In this document: positions 24,159 to 32,366 of the stretch, one piece after another
Numbering within the stretch: the stretch's first letter is position 1
How the letters are laid out: each line of letters opens with the position of its first letter
NCBI RefSeq assembly: GCF_018449435.1
Contig: NZ_JAHCMU010000014.1
Span: 62,001 to 126,000, forward strand
Source of the DNA: Flagellimonas sp. 389
GTDB lineage: Bacteria; Bacteroidota; Bacteroidia; Flavobacteriales; Flavobacteriaceae
Reading direction: 5' to 3'
Length of the DNA: 64,000 bases
The notes under the pieces: model-generated
Database searches by the model: none
Told to the model about the DNA's origin: nothing
The model's input: the letters and a program-made list of their open reading frames with translations, nothing else
Position numbers and translations under genes: made by a program

Positions 24159-24707
24159 TTATGCTTCTACAGCTTCTAGAGGTTTTGCCACTGGAAAGTC
24201 AACGGGTACTTTAGTTGTACTGTGTACATAGTTTGATATGGTTTTGTCTCCTACAAGAACTATGGTATCTATCAAGTTCTCCTTGGTCCAGCCAGCTTCA
24301 AAGAAGTTGTTCAGTACATCGTTGTCCGTTGCCCCTCTATTTTCCGTAATGTTTCTTGCCAATCGTGCCAGCGCATCCAACCTGTTATCAAAAGATGCTT
24401 TTCCTGCTCTCAATTCTAAGATTTGATCTTCGGTAAAACCGTTCATCTTACCTATTGCAGTATGTGCCGACAAACAATAGATACAGTTATTGACTTGGCT
24501 CACGGCCAAATTAACTACCTCTTTTTCCTTTGCTTTTAAGGATGTTTTTGCATTGGCAAAGTTTAGGTAATTCTGCAATGCATTGTTTGAGTGGGCGTAG
24601 GTCGCATATAGATTAGGGACAAAACCCAGAGCTTCTTCCAAGCTATCAAAAATTGCTTGATTGGTGCTGTTTACTTCTTCTTTTCGAGGAACATTAAATG
24701 TGCTCAT
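24159..24707 (-). CDS. Carboxymuconolactone decarboxylase / AhpD-like protein
   Basis: 182 residues from the ATG at 24707; a TTG three codons upstream is less likely. The AhpD-type core (about 55-120) has the redox motif CxxCxxxH in NCIYCLSAHTAIGK, followed by FTEDQILELRAGKA. Members of this family reduce peroxidases through the Cys pair or act as thiol-dependent peroxidases. It lies between a 52-residue ORF and the cupredoxin gene and downstream of an AraC regulator, all on the minus strand, which suggests an oxidative or metal stress operon. Confidence 0.85.
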   Translation of the reverse strand: MSTFNVPRKEEVNSTNQAIFDSLEEALGFVPNLYATYAHSNNALQNYLNFANAKTSLKAKEKEVVNLAVSQVNNCIYCLSAHTAIGKMNGFTEDQILELRAGKASFDNRLDALARLARNITENRGATDNDVLNNFFEAGWTKENLIDTIVLVGDKTISNYVHSTTKVPVDFPVAKPLEAVEA

Positions 24708-24744
24708 AATTTTCAATTTTATTTAAAAGATTATTAGATATGGT

Positions 24745-24903
24745 TTAAGAATTTGTGATGAACGGCTTTTCCGCATCACAATAAAAATCGTGGTGGTGTT
24801 TCTGCTCGCAATGTGCAGCAGATATAACAGGTGACATTACCTGTTTTTTGTGATTTGAAAAAATCGCTATGAGATTGAATATTGATTTTTCTGTTGCTTT
24901 CAT
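24745..24903 (-). CDS. Small Cys/His protein, 52 residues, unknown function
   Basis: A short frame from ATG at 24903 to TAA at 24745. The sequence includes SAAHCEQKHHHDFYCDAEKP, with two Cys and four His in a dozen residues, which looks like a metal-binding stretch; the N-terminal half is mildly hydrophobic (IFNLIAIFSN). An AAAGAAG sequence precedes the start. It sits 37 nt before the AhpD-like gene in the same direction, the same spacing as between the next two genes, so it is likely the first gene of that operon. A weak -7 like CATCTTTG lies about 15 nt before the start codon. I do not recognise a family. Confidence 0.45.
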   Translation of the reverse strand: MKATEKSIFNLIAIFSNHKKQVMSPVISAAHCEQKHHHDFYCDAEKPFITNS

Positions 24904-24993
24904 TTTACTACTTCTTTAATTATAGGACAAAGATGTAGCTAAAAAGAAAGGAGGTGTTAGCAGCGATTTCCCGACTACTTGCCCAAATTTCCT

Positions 24994-25842
24994 TTAGGCG
25001 GTCAAAGTCAGGTTTTCTCTATACTCGGAAGGTGTCATCTGGGTCATTTTCTTAAAGAAACGACTGAAATGTGCCGGGTCATTGAACCCTAGATCATATG
25101 CAATCTCCTGATTTTGTTTGTCCGTAAAGTGGATAAGGCGCTTAGCTTCTAAAACCAAACGTTGTAAAATAATCTGCTGTGGAGATTTTTGATTGTAGAT
25201 TGAAAATAGATTCGATAATGTTTTTGGCGATTTAAAGAGCATTTCGGCATAATCGCTCACCTTGCGCTTGGTCTTGTAATGTATATCGACCAAAAAATTG
25301 AATTTCCGTATCGTGTCTATTTGGTCATTATCCAGCGTTTTTACGATAAGTTGTTCTTTGGCCAAGCGTGTGCTCATGATAATCAATCGCTTCAAGAGCA
25401 TTTGAAGCATATCTCCCTGAATGGTATCTGGAGTGGTAAACTCATCAACAAAAACATCATACCAAATATTGAACTTTCTTAGCTGATCGCCTTCAATTGA
25501 GATTATGGGCAAGTCCTGGGTTCCAAAAAAAAGGATTCCATTACAAGAGACTTCACTGTCATGATCGGCGATGCAATAAAATTCTCTATTAAAAAGAATG
25601 GATGCTAGTGGTAACTTGGTTTTGGAAAAAGATACCTTTTGTAAATACGTAACGGTAACTATTTGGTTTGGCAATAGCCGAATTTCCATATTATCGACAT
25701 CAATTAGTAGTGCTTCGTTGTTTCTATTCCATAAAAATTTAATGGTATTTAAGGTCGATGAGAAACGTTGATAATCGTTTTTAATATCACTTGTCAATCC
25801 TAAAATAGCGCCTAATTTTGAGTCCTTATATTCGTATTTCAT
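24994..25842 (-). CDS. AraC family transcriptional regulator
   Basis: 282 residues. A cupin-like N-terminal region (MEIRLLPNQIVTVTYLQKV) is followed by the AraC DNA-binding domain at about 185-278: VSDYAEMLFKSPKTLSNLF, then EIAYDLGFNDPAHFSRFFKK and MTPSEYRENL. It lies 90 nt upstream of the small ORF / AhpD / cupredoxin cluster and is in the same orientation, making it the likely activator of that cluster. Confidence 0.87.
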   Translation of the reverse strand: MKYEYKDSKLGAILGLTSDIKNDYQRFSSTLNTIKFLWNRNNEALLIDVDNMEIRLLPNQIVTVTYLQKVSFSKTKLPLASILFNREFYCIADHDSEVSCNGILFFGTQDLPIISIEGDQLRKFNIWYDVFVDEFTTPDTIQGDMLQMLLKRLIIMSTRLAKEQLIVKTLDNDQIDTIRKFNFLVDIHYKTKRKVSDYAEMLFKSPKTLSNLFSIYNQKSPQQIILQRLVLEAKRLIHFTDKQNQEIAYDLGFNDPAHFSRFFKKMTQMTPSEYRENLTLTA

Positions 25843-25863
25843 TCAACTGTAATCCTTTGATTT

Positions 25864-25882
25864 ATAGGTGTACCCCACCTAT
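25864..25882. promoter_or_regulatory. Dyad upstream of the AraC gene
   Basis: ATAGGTG and CACCTAT form a perfect 7-bp inverted repeat with a 5-nt spacer, followed by TTTTT on the plus strand, 22 nt from the AraC start. It is placed like an operator; a terminator role is less likely because no plus-strand gene precedes it. Confidence 0.3.
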
Positions 25883-26015
25883 TTTTGGGAATTAGTCCGC
25901 AATTCTTGTTCATACTTACATCTTTTTTAAAACACATTCTAAGCTATTTATTAAACAAGAGTGTTAATGTTTCGGTCAGATTTTATTGCCTGTAAAACTT
26001 TTAATAGTATTGAGT

Positions 26016-26540
26016 ATGGAAAAGACAAGATTTTATGATGAAGCGATAAATAATTTTTATCGTGACAAAGAAATAATAAGCTATCCAATAAGTTCTCTAG
26101 ATATATATGCGCAACATTTTAGTAAGGTCTGCAAAAACCTCCAAGATGTAAAAAGTCTTGGTGATTTGGCAAAGACCTCAAAATGGAGAAACGATGTGCC
26201 ATTCCGAAACGAAATTTTGGATAAAGAGCATGTAGTTGTCGTAACGGATACCCAATTGAACATTGTTTATGCCTCCCAAAATATGTATACCATGAACGGT
26301 TATCAGCCAAGTGAGGTCATTGGACAAAAACCAAAAATGTTCCAAGGTGAAGCTACATGCAAAGAAACTACTAAAAAGGTTTCAGAGGCCATAAAAGAGA
26401 AAAGAGGATTTGAGGCGGTTATCACCAACTACAGAAAGAACGGTACAATCTATAAATGCTGGATCAAAGGGTCTCCAGTTTTTGACCTAAGCGGAAAGGT
26501 TGTCAACTTTATTGCATTCGAAAAAGAAGTAGCTGCCTAG
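26016..26540 (+). CDS. Single PAS domain protein, LOV-like without the cysteine
   Basis: 174 residues from the ATG at 26016 (MEKTRFYDEAINNF). A helical N-terminal region (1-65) precedes one PAS domain (about 70-172). The PAS sequence follows the LOV pattern closely: a G-x-x-x-x-x-F/L-Q-G loop (GQKPKMFQGEAT), then YRKNGTIYKCWIKGSPVFD and a final GKVVNFIAFEKE. The position of the photoactive Cys in GxNCRFLQ is Pro106 here, so adduct photochemistry is excluded, although flavin or another ligand could still bind. There is no output domain, so signalling must be through a partner. Short PAS proteins like this occur in flavobacteria. Confidence 0.78.
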   Translation: MEKTRFYDEAINNFYRDKEIISYPISSLDIYAQHFSKVCKNLQDVKSLGDLAKTSKWRNDVPFRNEILDKEHVVVVTDTQLNIVYASQNMYTMNGYQPSEVIGQKPKMFQGEATCKETTKKVSEAIKEKRGFEAVITNYRKNGTIYKCWIKGSPVFDLSGKVVNFIAFEKEVAA

Positions 26541-26554
26541 TTTTTATCCAAAAC

Positions 26555-27997
26555 TTAGAAGCTACATGTTTCAATTTCGGTAACGCGCAATGTGTTCACC
26601 ATACCTTTATCTTTTATGGGCATGGCCGCAAGGCTAATGAGCATGTCCCCTACATCTAAAAACCCTTTCTTACAAGCAATTTGGTTTACATCTTCTATGG
26701 TTTCATCAGTAGATACATACTTGTCGTAGTAAAAGGATTTTACTCCCCAAAGTAAGTTTAACTGGGTCAGAATCCTTTTGTTGGACGTAAATACAAGGAT
26801 ATGGGCACTTGGCCTCCATGCAGATATTTGAAACGCCGTATATCCACTATTCGTCAATGTTGAAATGGCTTGTGCCTGTATTTCATTCGCCATTGTTGCG
26901 GCGTGATAGCATACAGATTTGGTAATGTACCTTTTTGTGCGAATATGAGGTGGTGTTTGCGGAACATTAATAAGATTTGAACTTTCCACACTAACCAAAA
27001 TACTGGTCATTTTTTCTATGACCTGAATAGGATAATTCCCCACAGAAGTTTCTCCAGAGAGCATTACTGCATCTGCCCCGTCCATTACAGAATTGGCAAC
27101 ATCGTTTACTTCTGCTCTTGTTGGGGTTAAACTTGTAATCATGGTTTCCATCATCTGTGTAGCAATGATGACCGGAATTCGTGCTTTCTTGGCACGTAAT
27201 ACTAGCTTTTTCTGAATAAGTGGCACTTCATGCGCAGGAACCTCTACTCCTAAATCTCCCCGGGCAACCATTAAACCGTCGCAGTACGCTACAATTTTAT
27301 CAATATTGTCCACTGCTTCAGGCTTCTCTATTTTAGCAATGATGGGAATCTTGTGCTCAGAATGCTTATTGATCAGATTCTGTAGATCCAAGAGATCTTG
27401 ACTATGTCTCACAAAGGATAATGCTATCCAATCCACTTCCAGTCCTACGGCATAGATAGCATCTTTGATATCTTTTTCCGTTAACGCTGGTAATGATATT
27501 GCGGTATTGGGCAGGTTAACTCCCTTCTTGGATTTTAAAGGACCACCTTGCACTACAGTAGCCGTTACTTCATCTTTACCATTTGTTGATTTTACCTCAA
27601 AAATGAGCTTTCCATCATCCAATAAAATACGCTCTCCCGGTTTTACATCTTGGGGGAAGCTTTGGTAATTCATATAGACCCGCTCTGCACTTCCTTCAAA
27701 AGGTTCGCCAGTGGCAAAAGTAATTTCATCTCCAGGAGCTACTACGGCTTCGCCTCCCATAACGCCTACCCTTAGTTTCGGTCCTTGTAAATCAGCAAGT
27801 ATGGAAGTATTGACTTCAAGTTCCGCATTGAGATCACGTATCATTTGAACACGCTCTGTAACATCATCATAGGAAGCATGCGAAAAATTTATCCTGAACA
27901 CATCTACCCCTTTCAGCATCATTTCTTTAAGGACTTCTCTCTTACTGGTGGCTGGACCTAAAGTCGCTACAATTTTTGTCTTCTTTCTAGTTGGCAT
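26555..27997 (-). CDS. pyk: Pyruvate kinase
   Basis: 480 residues, normal length. TKIVATLGPATSKREVL opens the TIM barrel; IDVFRINFSH-type contacts appear as DVFRINFSHA; the metal-binding segment IPIIAKIEKPEAVDNID and the active-site signature MVARGDLGVEVP are present, as is GADAVMLSGETSVGNYP. The C-terminal domain follows from about 350. The enzyme makes pyruvate and ATP from phosphoenolpyruvate and ADP. It starts 2 nt after the IPExxxVDY gene, so the two are cotranscribed. Confidence 0.97.
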   Translation of the reverse strand: MPTRKKTKIVATLGPATSKREVLKEMMLKGVDVFRINFSHASYDDVTERVQMIRDLNAELEVNTSILADLQGPKLRVGVMGGEAVVAPGDEITFATGEPFEGSAERVYMNYQSFPQDVKPGERILLDDGKLIFEVKSTNGKDEVTATVVQGGPLKSKKGVNLPNTAISLPALTEKDIKDAIYAVGLEVDWIALSFVRHSQDLLDLQNLINKHSEHKIPIIAKIEKPEAVDNIDKIVAYCDGLMVARGDLGVEVPAHEVPLIQKKLVLRAKKARIPVIIATQMMETMITSLTPTRAEVNDVANSVMDGADAVMLSGETSVGNYPIQVIEKMTSILVSVESSNLINVPQTPPHIRTKRYITKSVCYHAATMANEIQAQAISTLTNSGYTAFQISAWRPSAHILVFTSNKRILTQLNLLWGVKSFYYDKYVSTDETIEDVNQIACKKGFLDVGDMLISLAAMPIKDKGMVNTLRVTEIETCSF

Positions 27998-27999
27998 TT

Positions 28000-28464
28000 C
28001 TAAAAGATTAAGTTTCTTTTTGATTTTAAGGTTGTTGTTTCTACCGAATATGCGGTAATAACCTTAGGTATTTTATTAATCAATTTTACGTGTTGCTCTA
28101 ACATCAATTGGTTCTCGGTGTCGACTTTCAAAAAATAATCAACTTCTCTTCGTTCCCTTATCAAATATCCTGTTTTAAAGGAAGTATTGTTTTCAAAGAA
28201 ACCCTCGGAAGGCATGGTTACCTCAACTTTGCATTTATTGGAAATAAGGCTCCAATATCTATCATTTACTTCATCGTCCCATTCAAATGCAGCGAACGAA
28301 AGGCTTTGTTCAAAATTCAAATCCGTTTTCATTCTTTTTAAGTACAGTTGGCATACGGAATTCAACACATAGGTCATAGCATAATCTTCTAAACTACTAT
28401 GTATTGCGATGAGCTTAAAGCTGTCATCATAAAAGTCCGCTGATATTTTATGCGTAGTAGACAT
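28000..28464 (-). CDS. IPExxxVDY family protein
   Basis: 154 residues. The family-naming motif near the middle is degenerate here (RERREVDYFLKVD), but position and context fit: this Bacteroidota-specific family is found between rnc and pyk. No signal peptide, no known domain, function unknown. It is 106 nt downstream of rnc and 2 nt upstream of pyk, all on the minus strand. Confidence 0.8.
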   Translation of the reverse strand: MSTTHKISADFYDDSFKLIAIHSSLEDYAMTYVLNSVCQLYLKRMKTDLNFEQSLSFAAFEWDDEVNDRYWSLISNKCKVEVTMPSEGFFENNTSFKTGYLIRERREVDYFLKVDTENQLMLEQHVKLINKIPKVITAYSVETTTLKSKRNLIF

Positions 28465-28570
28465 GACGTTAACACTAACTGTAAATATACTCTTAATACA
28501 TTTGCCAGCCTAGTTGAAATTAGGACAATGCATTATGAAGCTTTACGAAAACGTTAGAGTTTACCTTTAT

Positions 28571-29314
28571 TTAAAGTTGCTGATTTTCAATTCTGCTCTG
28601 TAATGCAAAATATGCTCTTTTGGATGCCTTTTCTTCTGCCTTTTTTTTAGAGGTAGCCCTAGCTTTGGCCATTATTTTCTCTCCTATGCTTAGCTTAACG
28701 GCAAAATGTTTTAGCTCATCATTACCGGTGTCTTCATAGACATCGTAATTGAATGTTTTTTTCTGTTTTTGGCACCATTCTATCACCAAGCTTTTGTAAC
28801 TGATGACTTTACCTTCTAGTTGTTCAATATCGACATAGGGCCGTATTACCTTTTCCCGAATAAATTTCTCGCAATATGGATAGCCTTTATCCAAGTATAT
28901 TGCTCCTACCAAGGCCTCAAAAACGTTACCATGAATATTTTCACCAAAATGGGATTTGGGTATACGGCTCTCAACATAGTTCAAAAGCTCAAGATCCTTT
29001 CCCAACTCGTTTAAATGTTTTCTACTTACAATTTTAGAGCGCATCTTGGTCAGATATCCCTCATCTCCTTCCGGCACTTCTTTATACAGGTGTTTCGAAA
29101 TAATTGTTCCCAACATGGAATCGCCCAAAAATTCCAGCCGTTCATAATTCATGGGGTTACCGTCCGAGTCCCTTTTGTTTACAGAACGGTGCAAAAACGC
29201 TTTTTTATAAATACTGAGACGCTTAGGCTTGAATCCCAAGATTTTTTTCATTCCCAAAAAAAATTCCCCGTCCTTTTTAGGAGGGGAATTAAATATTTTG
29301 GAAGTAAATTTCAT
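28571..29314 (-). CDS. rnc: Ribonuclease III
   Basis: 247 residues. The RNase III domain (about 15-160) has the signature ERLEFLGDSMLG with the catalytic acidic residues, and the second acidic cluster in GNVFEALVGAIYLDKGY. A double-stranded RNA-binding domain follows (about 170-243: YKSLVIEWCQKQKKTFNYDV, ending KKKAEEKASKRAYFAL). The enzyme processes rRNA precursors and other duplex RNA. It lies 10 nt after fabF in the same direction. Confidence 0.96.
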   Translation of the reverse strand: MKFTSKIFNSPPKKDGEFFLGMKKILGFKPKRLSIYKKAFLHRSVNKRDSDGNPMNYERLEFLGDSMLGTIISKHLYKEVPEGDEGYLTKMRSKIVSRKHLNELGKDLELLNYVESRIPKSHFGENIHGNVFEALVGAIYLDKGYPYCEKFIREKVIRPYVDIEQLEGKVISYKSLVIEWCQKQKKTFNYDVYEDTGNDELKHFAVKLSIGEKIMAKARATSKKKAEEKASKRAYFALQSRIENQQL

Positions 29315-29324
29315 CTGTATAAAA

Positions 29325-30575
29325 CTACCCTATTTTTTTAAATAAAACACAGGCGTTATGTCCGCCAAAACCAAAAGTATTGCTCATGGCTACATTAACT
29401 TCCCTTTTTTGTGCCTTGTTTAGTGTTAAATTGAAGGATGGATCTATAGTTTCATCAACAGTACTGTGGTTGATCGTGGGTGGAACTATCCCATGTTCCA
29501 TAGCCAAAATAGATGCTATAGATTCTATTGCTCCTGCAGCACCCAATAAGTGTCCTGTCATGGATTTGGTCGAATTGATATTGATGTTCTTAGCGTGATC
29601 TCCAAAAACTTTAGAAATTGCCTTAAGTTCCGCAACATCTCCTAGAGGCGTAGAAGTTCCATGTGTGTTTATATGGTCTACATCTTCTGGTTTGAGTCCT
29701 GCATTTTCCAAGCAATTCTTCATTACCTCAACAACACCAATGCCTTCAGGATGTGGTGCGGTCATGTGATGGGCATCACTGGATAATCCGCCTCCTAAAA
29801 CCTCTGCATATATTTTTGCTCCTCTTGCCTTGGCATGCTCATACTCCTCTAAAATCAATGCGCCAGCACCCTCACCAAGCACAAAACCATCTCTGGTTCC
29901 ATCAAAAGGTCTTGAAGCTGTTTCCGGACTTTCATTTCTCGTAGATAACGCATGCATGGCATTGAAACCTCCCATTCCTGCTATGGTGACCGCTGCTTCG
30001 CTTCCTCCTGTAACAATTACATCGCAATATCCTAAGCGTATGGAATTTAAAGCATCGAACATAGCATTTGCCGAAGACGCACAGGCAGAAACCGTCGTAT
30101 AGTTTGGTCCCATAAATCCATGTTTTATGGAAATATTGGCTGGTGCAATATCTGCAATCATTTTAGGAATAAAGAATGGGTTAAACCTTGGAGTTCCATC
30201 TCCATCGGCAAAGTTTAAAACTTCTTGCTGAAAGGTTTCCAAGCCTCCAATTCCTGCTCCCCAAATAACACCTACCCGTAGCTTGTTTATCTCATCTAGA
30301 TTTAATCCAGAGTCTGCAATGGCCTCGTCTGAAGAAACCAAAGCATATTGGGCAAACTTGTCCAACTTTCTTGCTTCTTTTCTGTCAAAGAAGTCTCCAG
30401 GGTTATAGTCTTTAAGTTCACAGGCAAATTTGGTCTTAAACTTTTCGGTGTCAAAATAAGTAATGGGCGCACAACCGCTCTTACCATTTTTTAGTCCTTC
30501 CCAATAAGCCCCTAAATTGTTACCTATAGGTGTTAGCGCACCCATTCCAGTAACTACTACTCGCTTTAACTGCAT
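29325..30575 (-). CDS. fabF: 3-oxoacyl-[acyl-carrier-protein] synthase II
   Basis: 416 residues, the usual length. The condensing-enzyme triad is present: Cys in TTVSACASSANAM, His in HINTHGTSTPLGD and His in MTGHLLGAAGAIE. The N-terminus RVVVTGMGALTPIG and the C-terminus SNTFGFGGHNACVLF are standard. The enzyme elongates acyl-ACP with malonyl-ACP. It follows acpP, with a strong hairpin between the two genes. Confidence 0.97.
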   Translation of the reverse strand: MQLKRVVVTGMGALTPIGNNLGAYWEGLKNGKSGCAPITYFDTEKFKTKFACELKDYNPGDFFDRKEARKLDKFAQYALVSSDEAIADSGLNLDEINKLRVGVIWGAGIGGLETFQQEVLNFADGDGTPRFNPFFIPKMIADIAPANISIKHGFMGPNYTTVSACASSANAMFDALNSIRLGYCDVIVTGGSEAAVTIAGMGGFNAMHALSTRNESPETASRPFDGTRDGFVLGEGAGALILEEYEHAKARGAKIYAEVLGGGLSSDAHHMTAPHPEGIGVVEVMKNCLENAGLKPEDVDHINTHGTSTPLGDVAELKAISKVFGDHAKNININSTKSMTGHLLGAAGAIESIASILAMEHGIVPPTINHSTVDETIDPSFNLTLNKAQKREVNVAMSNTFGFGGHNACVLFKKIG

Positions 30576-30604
30576 TGAACTATGTTTTATCCTTTGGAAC
30601 CTAA

Positions 30605-30649
30605 ATTAAAAAAAAATTATCCATGTGATAGTTATCACATGGATAATTT
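30605..30649 (-). terminator. Terminator or attenuator between acpP and fabF
   Basis: A perfect 17-bp stem (30614-30630 with 30633-30649) and a 2-nt loop, followed on the minus strand by a run of nine T. It lies 26 nt after the acpP stop and 30 nt before the fabF start, so it should end most acpP transcripts and let some read through. Confidence 0.75.
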
Positions 30650-30675
30650 ATAATCTTTAGTAAGATATCATAAAA

Positions 30676-30909
30676 TTACTTCGCTTCTTCTATATAGCTA
30701 ATGGCTTGACCAACAGTTGCAATGTTCTCTGCTTGATCGTCTGGAATCTGAATATCAAATTCTTTCTCAAATTCCATGATAAGTTCAACAGTGTCCAAGG
30801 AATCCGCTCCTAAATCATTGGTAAAGCTAGCTTCTGGGACAACTTCATTCTCATCTACACCTAGTTTATCAACGATGATAGCCTTTACTCTTGATGCAAT
30901 GTCTGACAT
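30676..30909 (-). CDS. acpP: Acyl carrier protein
   Basis: 77 residues, acidic, with the phosphopantetheine site at Ser37 in [13 protein letters not shown]. The helices are standard, ending AISYIEEAK. It carries growing fatty-acyl chains for FabF and its relatives. It is the first gene of the acpP-fabF-rnc-IPExxxVDY-pyk minus-strand group and is divergent from purN. A good -7 box, TATTTTTG on the minus strand (30942-30949), lies 32 nt upstream. Confidence 0.97.
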   Translation of the reverse strand: MSDIASRVKAIIVDKLGVDENEVVPEASFTNDLGADSLDTVELIMEFEKEFDIQIPDDQAENIATVGQAISYIEEAK

Positions 30910-30941
30910 AATTATATCGGTTTTAAAAATTTAATCGTTGG

Positions 30942-30949
30942 CAAAAATA
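30942..30949 (-). promoter_or_regulatory. -7 promoter element of acpP
   Basis: TATTTTTG on the minus strand matches the Bacteroidota -7 consensus TAnnTTTG exactly and lies 32 nt before the acpP start codon. I do not see a clear -33 partner. Confidence 0.45.
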
Positions 30950-31069
30950 TAAAACTTTAGATTAAATACACCATTTGTCGATAAAATGTGTCTCAAATCA
31001 AACATCTTACATGCGAGTATACTACTTTAGCCTTTCAGAATAAACAGAAAATATAGTAGCATTCTTAGT

Positions 31070-31642
31070 ATGAAGCGAGTCATAATCCTAGCCTCTGGCA
31101 GTGGTTCCAATGCGGAAAACATTATTCAATACTTTAAAGAAAATGATTCAATAGAGGTATCTGCTGTTTTGACCAATAACAAAGCGGCAAAAGTCTTGGA
31201 ACGCTGCGAACGGCTTGGAGTTCCTGCTTTTTTTTTTAACAGGCAAGCCTTCTCTCGTTCGGATAGTGTCATTAGGCTACTAAAAAGTCTACATCCAGAT
31301 TTGATAGTTTTAGCCGGGTTTTTATGGAAAATTCCTTTTTCTTTCGTTGATACTTTTCCCAATACCATCATTAATATTCACCCAGCCCTATTACCAAAAT
31401 ATGGTGGAAAGGGCATGTATGGAACAAAGGTACATGAGGCGGTAAAGGAGCATTCCGAGCCTGAAACTGGTATTACCATCCATTATGTAAATGAAAACTA
31501 TGATGAGGGAACAACTATTTTTCAGGCAAAGACCAATGTCCTCCCTTCGGATAGTGTTGATGACATAGCTAGCAAGGTTCACCAACTTGAATACGAACAT
31601 TTCCCAAAAATCATAGAAAAACTGCTTCAAGATGGCCAATAA
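31070..31642 (+). CDS. purN: Phosphoribosylglycinamide formyltransferase
   Basis: 190 residues. RVIILASGSGSNAENII binds the phosphoribosyl group; the catalytic Asn and His are in INIHPALLPKYGGKGMYG and the catalytic Asp in NENYDEGTTIFQ. The enzyme uses 10-formyltetrahydrofolate in the third step of purine synthesis. It overlaps the RNase HI gene by 11 nt, and a second purine gene lies 1.7 kb downstream on the same strand. Confidence 0.95.
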   Translation: MKRVIILASGSGSNAENIIQYFKENDSIEVSAVLTNNKAAKVLERCERLGVPAFFFNRQAFSRSDSVIRLLKSLHPDLIVLAGFLWKIPFSFVDTFPNTIINIHPALLPKYGGKGMYGTKVHEAVKEHSEPETGITIHYVNENYDEGTTIFQAKTNVLPSDSVDDIASKVHQLEYEHFPKIIEKLLQDGQ

Positions 31643-32267
31643 ACCAAAATTTTACGTAGTCTGGAAAGGCAAAAGACCGGGCATTTATGAAAAATGGGCG
31701 GATTGCAAAGCACAGATCGAAGGCTTTAAAGGAGCTCAATACAAATCTTTCCAAGAATTTGCAGAAGCGAAAAAGGCTTTCAACAGTAATTATTTGGAAT
31801 ACAAAGGAAAATCCAAGACCAAAAAAGAGCTTTCTGCAGAAGATCTCTTAAAAATTGGAGAGCCCAACTATGATTCCATTTCTGTTGATGCAGCATCCAG
31901 CGGAAATCCGGGTAAAATGGAATACCAAGGTGTCGACACCAAATCAAAAAAAGTGTTGTTCAAACAAGGCCCTTTTGAACAGGGAACAAACAACATTGGA
32001 GAATTCTTGGCCCTAGTGCACGGTCTAGCATTTTTAAAAAACAATAAAAGCTCGCGTATACTCTACTCCGATTCCAGAATTGCCATAGGTTGGGTCGGAA
32101 AAAAGAAATGTGGTACCAAGCTAAAGAAAAATGTCAAAAACAAAGTTGTGTTCGAACTTATAGACCGTGCGGAAAAATGGCTACGTGAAAATCGCTATAA
32201 CACTCCCATTGTAAAATGGGAAACGAAAGCTTGGGGGGAAATTCCTGCTGATTTTGGAAGAAAATAG
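31632..32267 (+). CDS. rnhA: Ribonuclease HI with N-terminal hybrid-binding domain
   Basis: 211 residues. The N-terminal viroplasmin-like domain (about 3-48: KFYVVWKGKRPGIYEKWADC) binds RNA-DNA hybrids. The RNase H domain (about 74-210) has the four acidic residues in VDAASSGNPG, NNIGEFLALVHGL, LYSDSRIAIGWV and IPADFGRK. The enzyme cleaves RNA in RNA-DNA hybrids. Its start overlaps the end of purN. Confidence 0.93.
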   Translation: MANKPKFYVVWKGKRPGIYEKWADCKAQIEGFKGAQYKSFQEFAEAKKAFNSNYLEYKGKSKTKKELSAEDLLKIGEPNYDSISVDAASSGNPGKMEYQGVDTKSKKVLFKQGPFEQGTNNIGEFLALVHGLAFLKNNKSSRILYSDSRIAIGWVGKKKCGTKLKKNVKNKVVFELIDRAEKWLRENRYNTPIVKWETKAWGEIPADFGRK

Positions 32268-32366
32268 GGCAGTCGATTATCAATTCTTCATCTTTTATCT
32301 AAATACGGCACATGTAGTTATGAATGGTATCGCTAAAGTGTATATTTGCAGCAAATTTTAAGATTG

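Noticed and set aside
24901..24960. Riboswitch in the leader of the AhpD-like cluster
   Set aside because: No conserved riboswitch core was seen; the leader is short and AT-rich, and the small ORF begins there.
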